Program-made: the position numbers and the translations under genes | Shown here: in pieces, positions 9,996 to 18,953 of the stretch | How positions within the stretch are numbered: the stretch's first letter is position 1 | Layout of the letters: the number at the start of each line of letters is the position of its first letter | Notes under the pieces: generated by a model | Databases searched by the model: none | Seen by the model: only the letters and a program-made list of their open reading frames with translations | Told to the model about the DNA's origin: nothing | DNA from: Vibrio pelagius | GTDB lineage: Bacteria; Pseudomonadota; Gammaproteobacteria; Enterobacterales; Vibrionaceae | NCBI RefSeq assembly: GCF_024347575.1 | Contig: NZ_AP025503.1 | Coordinates: 1,364,001 to 1,428,000, forward strand | Length of the DNA stretch: 64,000 nucleotides | Reading direction: 5' to 3'

Positions 9996-10547
9996 ATTAA
10001 AGGCGGAAGACGTGGCCAACAACCGGCCAAACAAAACCAGCATCGTTTAAACGGTGAAATTCGTGGCGTTCGTGAAGTTCGTCTAACAGGCGCTGACGGT
10101 GAAGCCGTTGGTATCGTTTCTATCCAAGAAGCGCTTGATGCAGCTGTAGAAGCTGGTATGGATCTTGTAGAGATCAGCCCTAACGCCGAGCCGCCAGTTT
10201 GTCGTGTGATGGACTACGGTAAGTTCCTCTTCGAGAAGAGCAAAGCTGCGAAAGAGCAGAAGAAGAAGCAAAAGCAGATTCAGATTAAGGAAGTAAAATT
10301 CCGCCCTGGAACTGACATTGGAGACTATCAGGTAAAACTACGCAACCTGACGCGTTTCCTAGAAGACGGCAACAAAGTGAAGGTAACAATTCGCTTCCGT
10401 GGCCGCGAAATGGCTCACCAAGACATCGGTGTCGACGTTTTGAATCGTCTGAAAGAAGATACAGTAGATTTAGCTGTTGTAGAATCTTTCCCGACTCGAA
10501 TCGAAGGCCGCCAAATGATCATGGTATTGGCCCCTAAAAAGAAGTAA
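9996..10547 (+). CDS. infC: Translation initiation factor IF-3, AUU start codon
   Basis: IF-3 binds the 30S subunit, prevents premature joining of 50S and proofreads start-codon choice. The gene starts with ATT at 9996, three bases after the thrS stop, behind a strong GGAGG (9983-9987); this gives 183 residues starting (M)[21 protein letters not shown], which aligns with E. coli IF-3. The first in-frame ATG would remove the N-terminal domain. The rare AUU start is known in E. coli to let IF-3 repress its own translation, because IF-3 discriminates against non-canonical starts. The C-terminal end [19 protein letters not shown] is typical. Confidence 0.97.
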   Translation: MKGGRRGQQPAKQNQHRLNGEIRGVREVRLTGADGEAVGIVSIQEALDAAVEAGMDLVEISPNAEPPVCRVMDYGKFLFEKSKAAKEQKKKQKQIQIKEVKFRPGTDIGDYQVKLRNLTRFLEDGNKVKVTIRFRGREMAHQDIGVDVLNRLKEDTVDLAVVESFPTRIEGRQMIMVLAPKKK

Positions 10548-10569
10548 TTAACGGCTTTGCAAGTAATTG

Positions 10570-10600
10570 AACCCTGCAGCCTCTGGTTGCGGGGTTTTAT
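10570..10600 (+). terminator. Terminator-like hairpin between infC and rpmI
   Basis: A ten-base-pair stem (AACCCTGCAG with TTGCGGGGTT, including G-T pairs) with a seven-base loop, followed by TTATT. It could partly end infC transcripts or act as an attenuator before rpmI-rplT. The U tract is short, so readthrough is likely. Confidence 0.5.
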
Positions 10601-10652
10601 TCGCCCTAATTACTATTGTTATTAACAACTCAACAATGCGGAGTTATTCATC

Positions 10653-10847
10653 ATGCCTAAGATGAAAACCAACAAAGGTGCTGCTAAGCGTTTCCAGAAA
10701 ACTGCTGGTGGTATTAAGTTTAAGCACGCTGGTAAACGTCACATCCTGACTAAGCGTACTACTAAGAACAAGCGTCAGCTACGTCCAAATGCAATCCTTC
10801 CTAAGTGTGAAGTGGCTGCAGTTGCTCGTATGATGCCATACGCTTAA
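10653..10847 (+). CDS. rpmI: 50S ribosomal protein L35
   Basis: A 64-residue basic ribosomal protein with the family start [14 protein letters not shown] and the [15 protein letters not shown] segment. A GGAG ribosome binding site lies nine bases before the ATG. It sits 105 bp after infC, behind a terminator-like hairpin, and 41 bp before rplT. In E. coli, L20 represses rpmI and rplT by binding the mRNA in this region, and the conserved gene order suggests the same here. Confidence 0.98.
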   Translation: MPKMKTNKGAAKRFQKTAGGIKFKHAGKRHILTKRTTKNKRQLRPNAILPKCEVAAVARMMPYA

Positions 10848-10888
10848 TTCTTTTTAGTTTAATAATCGTTTAGTTTAGGAGAAGCATA

Positions 10889-11242
10889 ATGCCTCGCGTA
10901 AAACGTGGTGTACAAGCTCGTGCACGTCATAAGAAAGTTCTAAAACAAGCTAAAGGTTACTACGGTGCACGTTCTCGTGTTTACCGCGTAGCTTTCCAAG
11001 CAGTTACTAAAGCTGGTCAATACGCTTACCGTGACCGTCGCAACAAGAAACGTCAATTCCGTCAACTATGGATTGCACGTATCAACGCTGCATCTCGTCA
11101 GAATGGTCTATCTTACAGCCGTTTCATCAACGGTCTTAAGAAAGCATCTATCGAGATCGACCGTAAGATCCTTGCTGACATCGCGGTATTCGACAAAGCT
11201 GCATTCGCAGTTCTAGTTGAAAAAGCAAAAGCTGCTCTTTAA
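10889..11242 (+). CDS. rplT: 50S ribosomal protein L20
   Basis: A 117-residue ribosomal protein needed for early 50S assembly, with the typical basic N-terminus [30 protein letters not shown]. The ribosome binding site AGGAG is seven bases before the ATG. It is the last gene of the thrS-infC-rpmI-rplT cluster and is followed by a strong terminator. In E. coli L20 is the autogenous repressor of rpmI-rplT. Confidence 0.98.
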   Translation: MPRVKRGVQARARHKKVLKQAKGYYGARSRVYRVAFQAVTKAGQYAYRDRRNKKRQFRQLWIARINAASRQNGLSYSRFINGLKKASIEIDRKILADIAVFDKAAFAVLVEKAKAAL

Positions 11243-11268
11243 TTAGAGTTTGCATTTAGGATTAAGAG

Positions 11269-11295
11269 AAGGAGAGCTTAGGCTCTCCTTTTTTA
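11269..11295 (+). terminator. Rho-independent terminator after rplT
   Basis: Perfect stem AAGGAGAGC/GCTCTCCTT with loop TTAG, followed by further T residues. It ends the thrS-infC-rpmI-rplT operon. Confidence 0.9.
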
Positions 11296-11452
11296 TTGCC
11301 TGTGATTTGGCTCTTTAGGGGTTCCCAACTCCTTCCTTCGTCAGTCTTGGGAATGACGAGATAAATTTTCGCATCCAATTTTCATTCGCTTCGTTAGATA
11401 TTCTGGTATATAAACAAGTATCTAAACCTTTAATTACAAGTGATTGAAATCC

Positions 11453-11767
11453 ATGACCGCACCAACCACTATGACGTTCTTTGAGCGTTTTGAAGCTGAC
11501 ATCCTTTCTGGCAAAAAGACTATCACCATCCGTGACGAATCTGAGCGTGATTACCAACCGGGTAGCGTTGTAGAAGTATCAACATTGGAGCAAGGACGTG
11601 TATTCTGTAACCTTAAAATCATCAGCGTAGAACCGATTCTGTTCGATGAACTGGGTGAATTCCACGCTCAACAAGAGAACATGACATTGCAAGTACTCAA
11701 AGACGTTATTCAAGAGATCTACCCAGGTATTTCTCAACTGTACGTTGTCTCCTACGAGCTGGTTTAA
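11453..11767 (+). CDS. YqfB-like ASCH-domain protein (N4-acetylcytidine amidohydrolase)
   Basis: A 104-residue single-domain ASCH protein matching E. coli YqfB, which hydrolyses N4-acetylcytidine to cytidine and acetate. The shared motifs are TFFERFEADILSGKKTITIRDESE near the N-terminus (including the lysine and threonine of the active-site pocket) and the QENMTLQVLKDVI and EIYPG segments. The ATG at 11453 has only a weak ribosome binding site; a TTG three codons upstream is an alternative. The gene stands alone, 49 bp from the end of the convergent LRR-kinase gene. Enzymatic activity is assigned by family similarity. Confidence 0.88.
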   Translation: MTAPTTMTFFERFEADILSGKKTITIRDESERDYQPGSVVEVSTLEQGRVFCNLKIISVEPILFDELGEFHAQQENMTLQVLKDVIQEIYPGISQLYVVSYELV

Positions 11768-11815
11768 TCGTTAACAACATATCTTTAGTCCTTGAAACTG
11801 AAGTTCGTGTTACGT

Positions 11816-13054
11816 TTACACTTCGAAGCTCGCAAGGCGCGAGTACAGTTTACTCCTAAGGTCTTGCTCGGCACAGATTGTCAGCAGATCATCTATAAAG
11901 TGTTTCAAAGCACGAGCTTCAATACGGCGAATACCTTGCTGTTGTTCTGTAGTCAGGTATCCGTAGATGGTTGCAGCACCAAAGTCACCGAAGATCATCT
12001 CAGCTTGTTTATTAACCAAGGTGTTGTGTGCGTATAGGTCGCCGTGACAAACCTTGTTGTCGTGCAAGTGGTTAAATACGTCAATCATCTGAGTCACGAC
12101 CTTGTCGATTTGCGAGATCGGAAGCTCGAAACCTTCTGGGAAAGTATCACGCGTACAAGTTTCGAGTGTCGGTGGCAGTCCTAGGTTGTAATAGCTTTCA
12201 GGAATGAGCTCCATCACCAATGCCAAGTCGTTGCCATCATCTACCTGTGCAATCGACTTAACAAGATTATCGTGATGGCCTGCTTGGAGACACGCCTCTA
12301 ACTCATCATGCGGATAACCATCACTGGTCACTTCACCTTTAAATACTTTAACTGCTACTTCGTTTGGAAAATCAAACTTGTCATCAATCCAGTGTGCATG
12401 AGAGATAACGCCGCTCGCACCTTGTCCTAACACTTGATTCAGACGGTAGCTTGAAGTTGTTACCTGCGGCACGCTATCGAGAGATTTAGGGTGTTTACAG
12501 AATGGATTCCCCGCAAATGCTAGCCACGCCAATTTAGGAAGCTTAATCAGCAGTTCCGGAAACTCGGCCAATTGGTTAGCCGATAGACGAACCAGTTCGA
12601 GGTTGTTGAGATTTTCCATACTGTCTGGCAACGCTTTAATTTGGTTGCCTGCTAGCGCCAGCTTTTGCAGTCTTGGGCGGTGTCCTAGGCTTTCTGGCAA
12701 TACCTCAATCGCGTTGTCAGTCAGAATCAGCCAACGTAACTTGATAGGCAATGCGTGTTCACTAACCGTCTTAATCTGGTTCGTTTTAAAGCCAACCATT
12801 TCTAGGTTTGGTAGTTCTCCCAACACCTCAGGAAGATGAGTGAACTTGTTGTTAGAGGCAAAGATAATGCGTAGCTTGGTCAGTTTTGCCAATTCTTGTG
12901 GAAGTTCAGATAGTGAATTGCCTGAAAGGTCGAGCACTTCGAGAGTGTCTGCAAGCTCTATGATTTCCATTGGGAACGTTTGAAGGCCTTCAGCCAATTT
13001 TAAATGTGTTGAGCCCAATAATTGTCCGGATTGTAATTGTTCTAGAGTTTGCAA
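11816..13054 (-). CDS. Leucine-rich-repeat / protein kinase fusion protein
   Basis: A 412-residue predicted cytoplasmic protein that joins about seven leucine-rich repeats (residues about 15-185, pattern LxxLxLxxNxLxxLP) to a eukaryotic-type kinase domain (about 203-400). Kinase landmarks are the glycine loop GQGASG (210-215), the ATP-anchoring lysine in VAVKVFKG (K236), a catalytic-loop HGDLYAHN with D339 and N344, and GDFGA with D357. The catalytic loop has HGD in place of the common HRD, as in several atypical bacterial kinases. The only usable start is a TTG at 13054, eight bases after AAGG; no ATG or GTG is in frame upstream before a stop. No partner gene is adjacent. Substrate and ligand are unknown. 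Confidence 0.85.
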   Translation of the reverse strand: MQTLEQLQSGQLLGSTHLKLAEGLQTFPMEIIELADTLEVLDLSGNSLSELPQELAKLTKLRIIFASNNKFTHLPEVLGELPNLEMVGFKTNQIKTVSEHALPIKLRWLILTDNAIEVLPESLGHRPRLQKLALAGNQIKALPDSMENLNNLELVRLSANQLAEFPELLIKLPKLAWLAFAGNPFCKHPKSLDSVPQVTTSSYRLNQVLGQGASGVISHAHWIDDKFDFPNEVAVKVFKGEVTSDGYPHDELEACLQAGHHDNLVKSIAQVDDGNDLALVMELIPESYYNLGLPPTLETCTRDTFPEGFELPISQIDKVVTQMIDVFNHLHDNKVCHGDLYAHNTLVNKQAEMIFGDFGAATIYGYLTTEQQQGIRRIEARALKHFIDDLLTICAEQDLRSKLYSRLASFEV

Positions 13055-13190
13055 ACCTAAGCCTTCTGATTGTGTTTCGTTTAGGCGGGTAGTGTACGTG
13101 TCTTAACTAGTGATTGCGAGGGCTGCGCTGTATTGGATCCACCTAAATGACTTGATAAAACATTTGTCGTATCTAAAGGGTAATATGAAT

Positions 13191-13772
13191 CTAATCAGGC
13201 TGTTTACCACCAATAGCGCGCCAACACATATCAAAACTCTGTTGAACGTAATTCTGTTGTTCTTCAATCGAAAGCTGCTTTTGGTCTAGCAGCCAGTTAA
13301 CCGATATTAAGAAGTGGCTATGAATGAAGTGACGAACGAGTTCAATATCTAACGTCAATAATTCACCGGACTCTTGACCTGATCTAATATTCTCGTCCAG
13401 TGTTGTAAACAATTCAGTGACGATGCTTTGCCTTTTTTCAGTTGTCGGATGGAAGTGAATATTGGAAAAAAACTTCATGGCGTCTGGGTGAACAGAAGCC
13501 CAATCAATACCACACAACCAAAGTTGGTTCATTCTCGAATACAGTGGAGCTGAAGATGAACCTATCCCTTGAAAAATCGTATTGAACAGAGTTTGCTTTA
13601 GCTCTCTAAAAAGCTCGTCAACCAGTAGTGATTTGTTTTCAAAGTGGTGAAATAGAGTCGCCTTTGCCACACCCGCTGTTTTAGCAATTTGCGCGGTTGA
13701 TGTCCCTTCAACGCCTTGTTCTGCAAAGAGTTGAAGGGCGGAGTCTAAGATTTGCTGTCTTTTTGTAGTCAT
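13191..13772 (-). CDS. TetR-family transcriptional repressor
   Basis: A 193-residue one-component regulator with the N-terminal TetR helix-turn-helix (TSTAQIAKTAGVAKATLFHHFENK, residues about 24-47) and a variable C-terminal ligand domain. Its start overlaps the stop of the aldehyde dehydrogenase gene by four bases (ATGA), so the two are translationally coupled and the repressor is made with the enzyme it most likely controls. The perfect palindrome before the aldehyde dehydrogenase gene is the obvious operator, giving a negative feedback loop. The ligand is probably an aldehyde or a related compound, by context only. Confidence 0.9.
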   Translation of the reverse strand: MTTKRQQILDSALQLFAEQGVEGTSTAQIAKTAGVAKATLFHHFENKSLLVDELFRELKQTLFNTIFQGIGSSSAPLYSRMNQLWLCGIDWASVHPDAMKFFSNIHFHPTTEKRQSIVTELFTTLDENIRSGQESGELLTLDIELVRHFIHSHFLISVNWLLDQKQLSIEEQQNYVQQSFDMCWRAIGGKQPD

Positions 13773-15205
13773 CGGTTAATCACTTTAAAAATCAATTTCT
13801 TAAACGCTTTTGTATAAGGAGGGTGCAACAATTTTGTGTAGTTGATTTTGCCTCGGCTCAGAACCGTTTTGGCGTGACTAAAGGTTTTAAACCCTTCGAT
13901 ACCGTGATAGTGACCCATACCTGACGGACCAACTCCACCAAATGGTGCATCGTCAACGGCAACGTGAACCAGAGAGTCGTTAATACATACGCCACCAGAA
14001 TGAGTTCTGTTGAGGATTGCGTTCTGCGTTTCGCTTTCGTGGCTCATGATATATAGCGCCAATGGGCGAGGGCGATCATTGATGTACTCAATTGCTTCGT
14101 CTAGAGAATCATAAGGGACAATAGGCAGAATAGGACCAAACAGCTCATCTTGCAGTGCTATCATGTCGTCATTTACATCTGTCAATAGGTGAGGTGTCAT
14201 GCGGTGATTCACATCGTCTTGAGCTTGATCGCTCACCGTATGAACGGTAGCACCTTTTTGCTTGGCATCGTCAATCACGCTTTTCAGTCGAGCGTATTGA
14301 CGTTGATTAATGATCGATGTCAGATCGTTACTCTCAAGCCCTGCCGGATAAAGCTTTCTAAAGTAGCCCTTGTAAGCTTCAACAAACTCATTCACTTTTG
14401 TTTTAGGGAGTAAGATGTAGTCCGGTGCGACACAAATTTGACCAGCGTTGAGGCTTTTCGAAAATAGGATTCTCTGTACTGCGTCCATCACGTCTATATC
14501 GGGGGTTATGATGGTGGGTGACTTGCCGCCGAGTTCTAGAGTAACCGGTGTGAGGTTAGCTGAAGCTGCCTTCATTACATGCTTACCTACAGCGGTGGAG
14601 CCTGTAAACATAATGTGGTCGAAAGGGAGAGCGCTGAAGTTCGCTGCGACTTCTGCTTCACCTTCAATGATCGCGATTTGATCTTCACTAAATCCTTCGC
14701 TCAGCATCTTTTTCAAAACACGGTTTGTTGCGGGTGTGAACTCTGACATTTTCATCATCGCTACGTTGCCTGCAGCCAATGCCGTTGCTAGCGGACCAAT
14801 CGATAGGGTAATAGGAAAGTTCCAAGGAACAATGATGCCAACAACGCCTAGAGGTTGATAATGGACACTGACTTTCGCTGGCTGAAGCATTAACCCAGCC
14901 CCTCGACGCGAAGGTTTCATCCATTTCTTAAGATTCTTTCGATTGTAATCAATTAAGTGCAGCGAAGGTGTGATATCGGCAATGAGAGAATCGTATCTTG
15001 CTCTTTGACCATAATCTTTTGATAGTGCATCGATGATTTGATCTTGGTAACGCACCAGCAGCTCTTTTAGACGAGCTAGATTATTTTGGCGTGTTTGTAA
15101 GTCAGTATTCGAGTTAGCTCGAAAGTAATTTTTCTGCTGGGCGAATACCTTCGTCATGTCAGCGTTTGATACCGCTTCATCACTGGTCATTGGATTGTGG
15201 TTCAT
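13769..15205 (-). CDS. Coniferyl-aldehyde-dehydrogenase-type aldehyde dehydrogenase
   Basis: A 478-residue NAD(P)-dependent aldehyde dehydrogenase that oxidises aldehydes to acids. Catalytic residues are visible: Cys258 in NAGQICVAP and Glu224 in LELGGKSP, with the cofactor-binding GSTAVGKHV before them and the PFGGVGPSG motif towards the end. The short class-3-like layout and long basic C-terminal tail fit the family called coniferyl aldehyde dehydrogenase (CalB); the true substrate is unknown and may be medium-chain or aromatic aldehydes. The ATG at 15205 has a GGGGAG ribosome binding site. It is first in an operon with the overlapping tetR gene. Confidence 0.88.
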   Translation of the reverse strand: MNHNPMTSDEAVSNADMTKVFAQQKNYFRANSNTDLQTRQNNLARLKELLVRYQDQIIDALSKDYGQRARYDSLIADITPSLHLIDYNRKNLKKWMKPSRRGAGLMLQPAKVSVHYQPLGVVGIIVPWNFPITLSIGPLATALAAGNVAMMKMSEFTPATNRVLKKMLSEGFSEDQIAIIEGEAEVAANFSALPFDHIMFTGSTAVGKHVMKAASANLTPVTLELGGKSPTIITPDIDVMDAVQRILFSKSLNAGQICVAPDYILLPKTKVNEFVEAYKGYFRKLYPAGLESNDLTSIINQRQYARLKSVIDDAKQKGATVHTVSDQAQDDVNHRMTPHLLTDVNDDMIALQDELFGPILPIVPYDSLDEAIEYINDRPRPLALYIMSHESETQNAILNRTHSGGVCINDSLVHVAVDDAPFGGVGPSGMGHYHGIEGFKTFSHAKTVLSRGKINYTKLLHPPYTKAFKKLIFKVINR

Positions 15206-15612
15206 TATTTTTGCTCCCCATTCTACCGACTGACCGATCGGTCAGTTGTTCAAATTTATACCAGTCATGTTTGTTTTACAAGCTATCGCAAGAAAAAGTT
15301 TAAAAGATGAACAGCAGTGAGCACCAAAAATAAGTGCAGAATTGGGGATTTCTTATGGTTCACAAAAAAAATCTGAAGAAATGTTCATGCCGTATTGCTC
15401 ACAGATCTGGCGATAAGCCCTGATGTACCGATATCTCACGCAGTCGTAAAGCGACCATTGTCGACACGACAAATATCTATGATTGGACTCACTAGCCAGA
15501 ATATCAGTTAATGCGCCCAACGAATCGTGACGTATCGATTTAGCTTGGGTAATGCCACTTGTTTAAACAGGGTGTTACTTGGTGATGGCCCTATACAGTA
15601 AGGTCTCTTGAA
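15206..15612. other. Intergenic region between divergent calB-like and speA genes
   Basis: The first 45 bp hold the operator of the aldehyde dehydrogenase-tetR operon. The rest is probably the promoter and long untranslated leader of speA; it contains a small perfect hairpin TTGTCG/CGACAA with a three-base loop at 15458-15472 and an AGGG/CCCT pairing near the end. I see no reading frame here that looks real and recognise no known RNA family. Confidence 0.5.
15229..15246. promoter_or_regulatory. Palindromic TetR-type operator
   Basis: ACTGACCGATCGGTCAGT is an 18-bp perfect palindrome, 24 bp upstream of the aldehyde dehydrogenase start. TGACCGATCGGTCA-like sites are typical operators for TetR regulators of the AcrR/FabR sort, and the tetR gene is in the same operon. 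Repression relieved by an aldehyde-derived ligand is inferred. Confidence 0.8.
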
Positions 15613-17520
15613 ATGGAACAATCAGTTAATTTAGATCGCATCCGTGCAGAATATAACGTAAAGCACTGGAGCCAAGGTTTCTACGGTATTGATGATAATG
15701 GGGAAGTGTATGTCTCTCCAAGTAAAACGGATCATCAAATTCCTTTGAGGAATATTGTTAAGCAACTTGAACAGAAGAATGTCGGCTTACCAGCTTTGGT
15801 GCGATTCCCACAGATAGTTCATCAACGAGTACACAATATTTGTAATGCGTTTAACCAAGCTATCGATGATTATCAATACGACAATCGCTACCTTTTGGTA
15901 TACCCAATTAAGGTAAACCAACAAAAGGAAGTCGTAGATGAAATTTTAGCAAGCCAAGCACAACTAGAGCAAAAACAGCTAGGGCTAGAAGCGGGTAGCA
16001 AACCTGAGTTATTGGCGGTATTAGCACTGGCTCAAAAAGCGAGCTCGGTGATCGTTTGTAATGGTTACAAAGACCGTGAATATGTTCGCTTGGCTTTGAT
16101 CGGCGAGAAGCTAGGCCACAAAGTTTTCATCGTACTTGAAAAGTTGTCTGAGCTTGATCTTGTTTTGCAAGAAGCGAAAGCGCTAGGCGTAAAACCACGC
16201 TTAGGTTTGCGTATTCGTCTCGCTTCTCAAGGAGCCGGTAAGTGGCAAGCAAGTGGCGGCGAGAAGTCAAAGTTCGGCTTGTCTGCGTCGCAAGTGTTGA
16301 CAGTGATTGAGCGTCTGAAAAAGGAAGATCAGCTAGAAGCATTAGAGCTCGTTCACTTCCACTTGGGCTCGCAGATGGCAAACATTCGCGATGTACGAAA
16401 TGGTGTGAGTGAAGCTGCTCGTTTCTACTGTGAATTGCGCGATATCGGTGCTCAGTTAGATTACATCGATGTCGGTGGTGGTTTGGCGGTCGATTACGAC
16501 GGCACTCGCAGCCAATCGGCGAACTCAATGAACTATGGTTTAGCTGAGTACGCACGTAACATCGTGATGACTGTCGGTGACATTTGTAAACAATACCAAC
16601 AGCCGATGCCAGTGATTATTTCTGAGTCCGGGCGCTCATTGACAGCACACCACGCAGTTTTGATCACTAACGTTATTGGTACAGAAAGTTACTCACCAGA
16701 AGTGATTGCTGAACCAGACGAAGATGCGCCACTACTTTTGAAAAATATGTGGCGTAACTTCCAGTCACTGCGTGACGGTAGCGATGACCGTGCATTGATT
16801 GAGATCTACAACGATACGCAGAGTGATATTGCCGAGGCACACAATCAGTTCGCAACGGGTATGCTGGACCTACAAAGTCGCGCATGGGCAGAGCAAATTT
16901 CATTGCGTATCAATTACGAGTTGAATCAGTTGATGAGCACAAAGAACCGCTACCATCGTCCAATTTTGGATGAACTGAGCGATCGATTGGCCGACAAGTT
17001 CTTCGTCAACTTCTCGCTGTTTCAATCTCTACCAGACGCATGGGGTATTGATCAGGTGTTCCCTGTCTTGCCACTAAGCGGATTGGACAGAGTGAATGAA
17101 CGACGAGCCGTGGTTCTGGACATTACTTGTGATTCAGACGGCACCATTGATCAGTACGTAGATGGGCAAGGTATTGAAACAACGTTACCAGTGCCTGCAT
17201 GGAACCCAGATGAGCCTTATTTGATGGGCTTCTTCTTGGTCGGTGCGTACCAAGAGATCTTAGGTGACATGCACAATTTGTTTGGTGATACACACAGTGT
17301 TGTTGTCAATGTTGATGATGAAGGTAAAGCGAACCTAGATTACATCAATGAAGGTGATACCGTTGCTGACATGATGCGCTACGTGCATATCGACGTGGAT
17401 TTTATTCGCCAAACCTATGAAGAGATGGTTAGCGCTAAAGTTCCAAGAGAAGAGCAGCAGAGTGTGCTTGCTGAGTTAGAACAAGGCTTAACAGGTTACA
17501 CGTATTTAGAGGATTTTTAA
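15613..17520 (+). CDS. speA: Biosynthetic arginine decarboxylase
   Basis: A PLP-dependent enzyme that decarboxylates arginine to agmatine, the entry to putrescine synthesis. The 635 residues show the PLP-lysine motif [11 protein letters not shown] near residue 98, the glycine-rich [11 protein letters not shown] and [12 protein letters not shown] segments, SGRSLTAHH, and the C-terminal [13 protein letters not shown] active-site region. The length matches the family. A weak AAGG lies before the ATG at 15613. Its stop codon shares one base with the start of speB (TAATG), so the two enzymes are made together and agmatine passes straight to the next step. Confidence 0.97.
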   Translation: MEQSVNLDRIRAEYNVKHWSQGFYGIDDNGEVYVSPSKTDHQIPLRNIVKQLEQKNVGLPALVRFPQIVHQRVHNICNAFNQAIDDYQYDNRYLLVYPIKVNQQKEVVDEILASQAQLEQKQLGLEAGSKPELLAVLALAQKASSVIVCNGYKDREYVRLALIGEKLGHKVFIVLEKLSELDLVLQEAKALGVKPRLGLRIRLASQGAGKWQASGGEKSKFGLSASQVLTVIERLKKEDQLEALELVHFHLGSQMANIRDVRNGVSEAARFYCELRDIGAQLDYIDVGGGLAVDYDGTRSQSANSMNYGLAEYARNIVMTVGDICKQYQQPMPVIISESGRSLTAHHAVLITNVIGTESYSPEVIAEPDEDAPLLLKNMWRNFQSLRDGSDDRALIEIYNDTQSDIAEAHNQFATGMLDLQSRAWAEQISLRINYELNQLMSTKNRYHRPILDELSDRLADKFFVNFSLFQSLPDAWGIDQVFPVLPLSGLDRVNERRAVVLDITCDSDGTIDQYVDGQGIETTLPVPAWNPDEPYLMGFFLVGAYQEILGDMHNLFGDTHSVVVNVDDEGKANLDYINEGDTVADMMRYVHIDVDFIRQTYEEMVSAKVPREEQQSVLAELEQGLTGYTYLEDF

Positions 17521-18446
17521 TGGACGATCTGTTTACTAAAAAAGATTATTCACTGTACTCCAATGCAATGACGTTTATGCGCCGTCCTTTGGTGCAAAAT
17601 CCGGTCGATGCTGAAGCTGATGTGGTGGTGCTTGGTGCACCATTAGACATGGCAACGTCGGGACGTCCAGGAGCTCGTTTAGGTCCAGATGCGATTCGTC
17701 GTGCATCGGTTAACTTGGCGTGGGAAGGTAAGAAATTCCCTTGGGACTTTAATCTCTTCGACCATACTAAGGTCATTGACTCTGGAGATTTGGTCTTTGA
17801 CACCGGTGATGCTGAAGATTTAACGGTACGTCTAGAAGCGGCGGCAACGGCAATCCTTGATAGTGGTAAAACGCTGTTGGGTCTTGGTGGTGATCATTTC
17901 GTCACATTGCCACTTTTACGTGCTTACGCAAAAAAGTATGGTGAAATGGCGCTCATCCACTTTGATGCACACACGGATACTTACAGTCATGGCAGTCGTT
18001 ACGACCATGGAACCATGTTCTTTCATGCTCCAAACGAGGGGCTAATTTCTAAAGAGCACTCTGTTCAAATTGGCATTCGTACCGACTATACAAAAGAAAA
18101 ACACGGTTTCGACGTTATTAATGCAATGGAAGCCAATGATCTGAGCGTGGCTGATATCGTATCTCGTATCAAGCAGACTGTTGGCGACAAGCCAGTTTAC
18201 TTGACGTTTGATATCGACTGCCTAGATCCGGCATTTGCTCCGGGTACAGGAACACCGGTTTGCGGTGGATTAAACTCCGACAAGATTTTGAAGATTATTC
18301 GTGGTCTTCAAGGAGTCAACATGGTCGGAATGGATGTTGTAGAAGTCTCACCCGCATATGACCAGAGTGATATTACGGCATTGGCGGGAGCGACCATAGC
18401 GCTAGAACTTCTGTACCTTTGGACTGCAAACCGTCTAGCTAACTGA
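17520..18446 (+). CDS. speB: Agmatinase
   Basis: Hydrolyses agmatine to putrescine and urea. The 308-residue ureohydrolase has the three manganese signatures: [22 protein letters not shown] and [18 protein letters not shown]. Translation starts at the ATG whose A is the last base of the speA stop codon, an overlap that indicates coupling. A strong terminator follows at 18471. Putrescine and derived polyamines also influence Vibrio biofilm signalling, which may be relevant next to the giant adhesin gene, but a functional link is only speculation. Confidence 0.96.
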   Translation: MDDLFTKKDYSLYSNAMTFMRRPLVQNPVDAEADVVVLGAPLDMATSGRPGARLGPDAIRRASVNLAWEGKKFPWDFNLFDHTKVIDSGDLVFDTGDAEDLTVRLEAAATAILDSGKTLLGLGGDHFVTLPLLRAYAKKYGEMALIHFDAHTDTYSHGSRYDHGTMFFHAPNEGLISKEHSVQIGIRTDYTKEKHGFDVINAMEANDLSVADIVSRIKQTVGDKPVYLTFDIDCLDPAFAPGTGTPVCGGLNSDKILKIIRGLQGVNMVGMDVVEVSPAYDQSDITALAGATIALELLYLWTANRLAN

Positions 18447-18953
18447 TTTTTCGATATCTCTTATTTTAAGAAGTCACTGTTTTAGCGAACAGTGGCTTTT
18501 TTGCTTTGGGTAGATCTGGCTGAAAACAAGTGGTTTGAATCGAGATAACTTCGTAGAAATGGCGCTTTACGTATGAAAAAACTTAGGTACTGGGGCTAAG
18601 TCGACGGTAAACAATGAGCAAAAATGGAGCTACTTGGGGACTATTTCTTATTACTCAAAATAAGTCCTTATTTGCTCACGCTTATTTCAAAAAATCTTGT
18701 TCATAAAGCGAATGTAGTTCGATATGCAATCAATTACCTCTGAAAATGGAATTTTTCTAAGGAAATACTAGCCTTAAAAGTAAATGAGTTCGAAAAGAAT
18801 AGAGTAAAAACAATATCGAACCATCTCTTAAATATGAGAAAACTTGATAACAAAGTAGTGGTTGAAATTGAATTTGAGTTTCGGATCACTAAGCGCTTAC
18901 AACAATATATATACGATGATTAGAACCATTAGTTTCTGTATCTAGGAGGACAC
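18447..18953 (+). other. Long upstream region of the giant adhesin gene
   Basis: After the speB terminator about 450 bp of AT-rich sequence contain no convincing reading frame. Nested inverted repeats are visible: TGAGCAAA (18615-18622) with TTTGCTCA (18671-18678), and inside them AAATAAG/CTTATTT (18658-18673). These could fold in a leader RNA or be protein-binding sites. I looked for a cyclic-di-GMP riboswitch of the GEMM type and did not see its conserved core. A strong AGGAGG (18944-18949) precedes the adhesin start. Confidence 0.5.
18471..18502 (+). terminator. Rho-independent terminator after speB
   Basis: Eleven-base-pair stem (AAGTCACTGTT with AACAGTGGCTT, one G-T pair), loop TTAGCG, followed by four T residues. 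It separates the speAB operon from the adhesin gene. Confidence 0.88.

Noticed and set aside
10158..10547. A short IF-3 starting at the internal ATG.
   Set aside because: The upstream frame matches the IF-3 N-terminal domain and begins at an AUU with a strong ribosome binding site.
18503..18953. A cyclic-di-GMP (GEMM) riboswitch upstream of the adhesin gene.
   Set aside because: Its conserved core could not be found in the leader, though such elements occur before some Vibrio adhesin genes.
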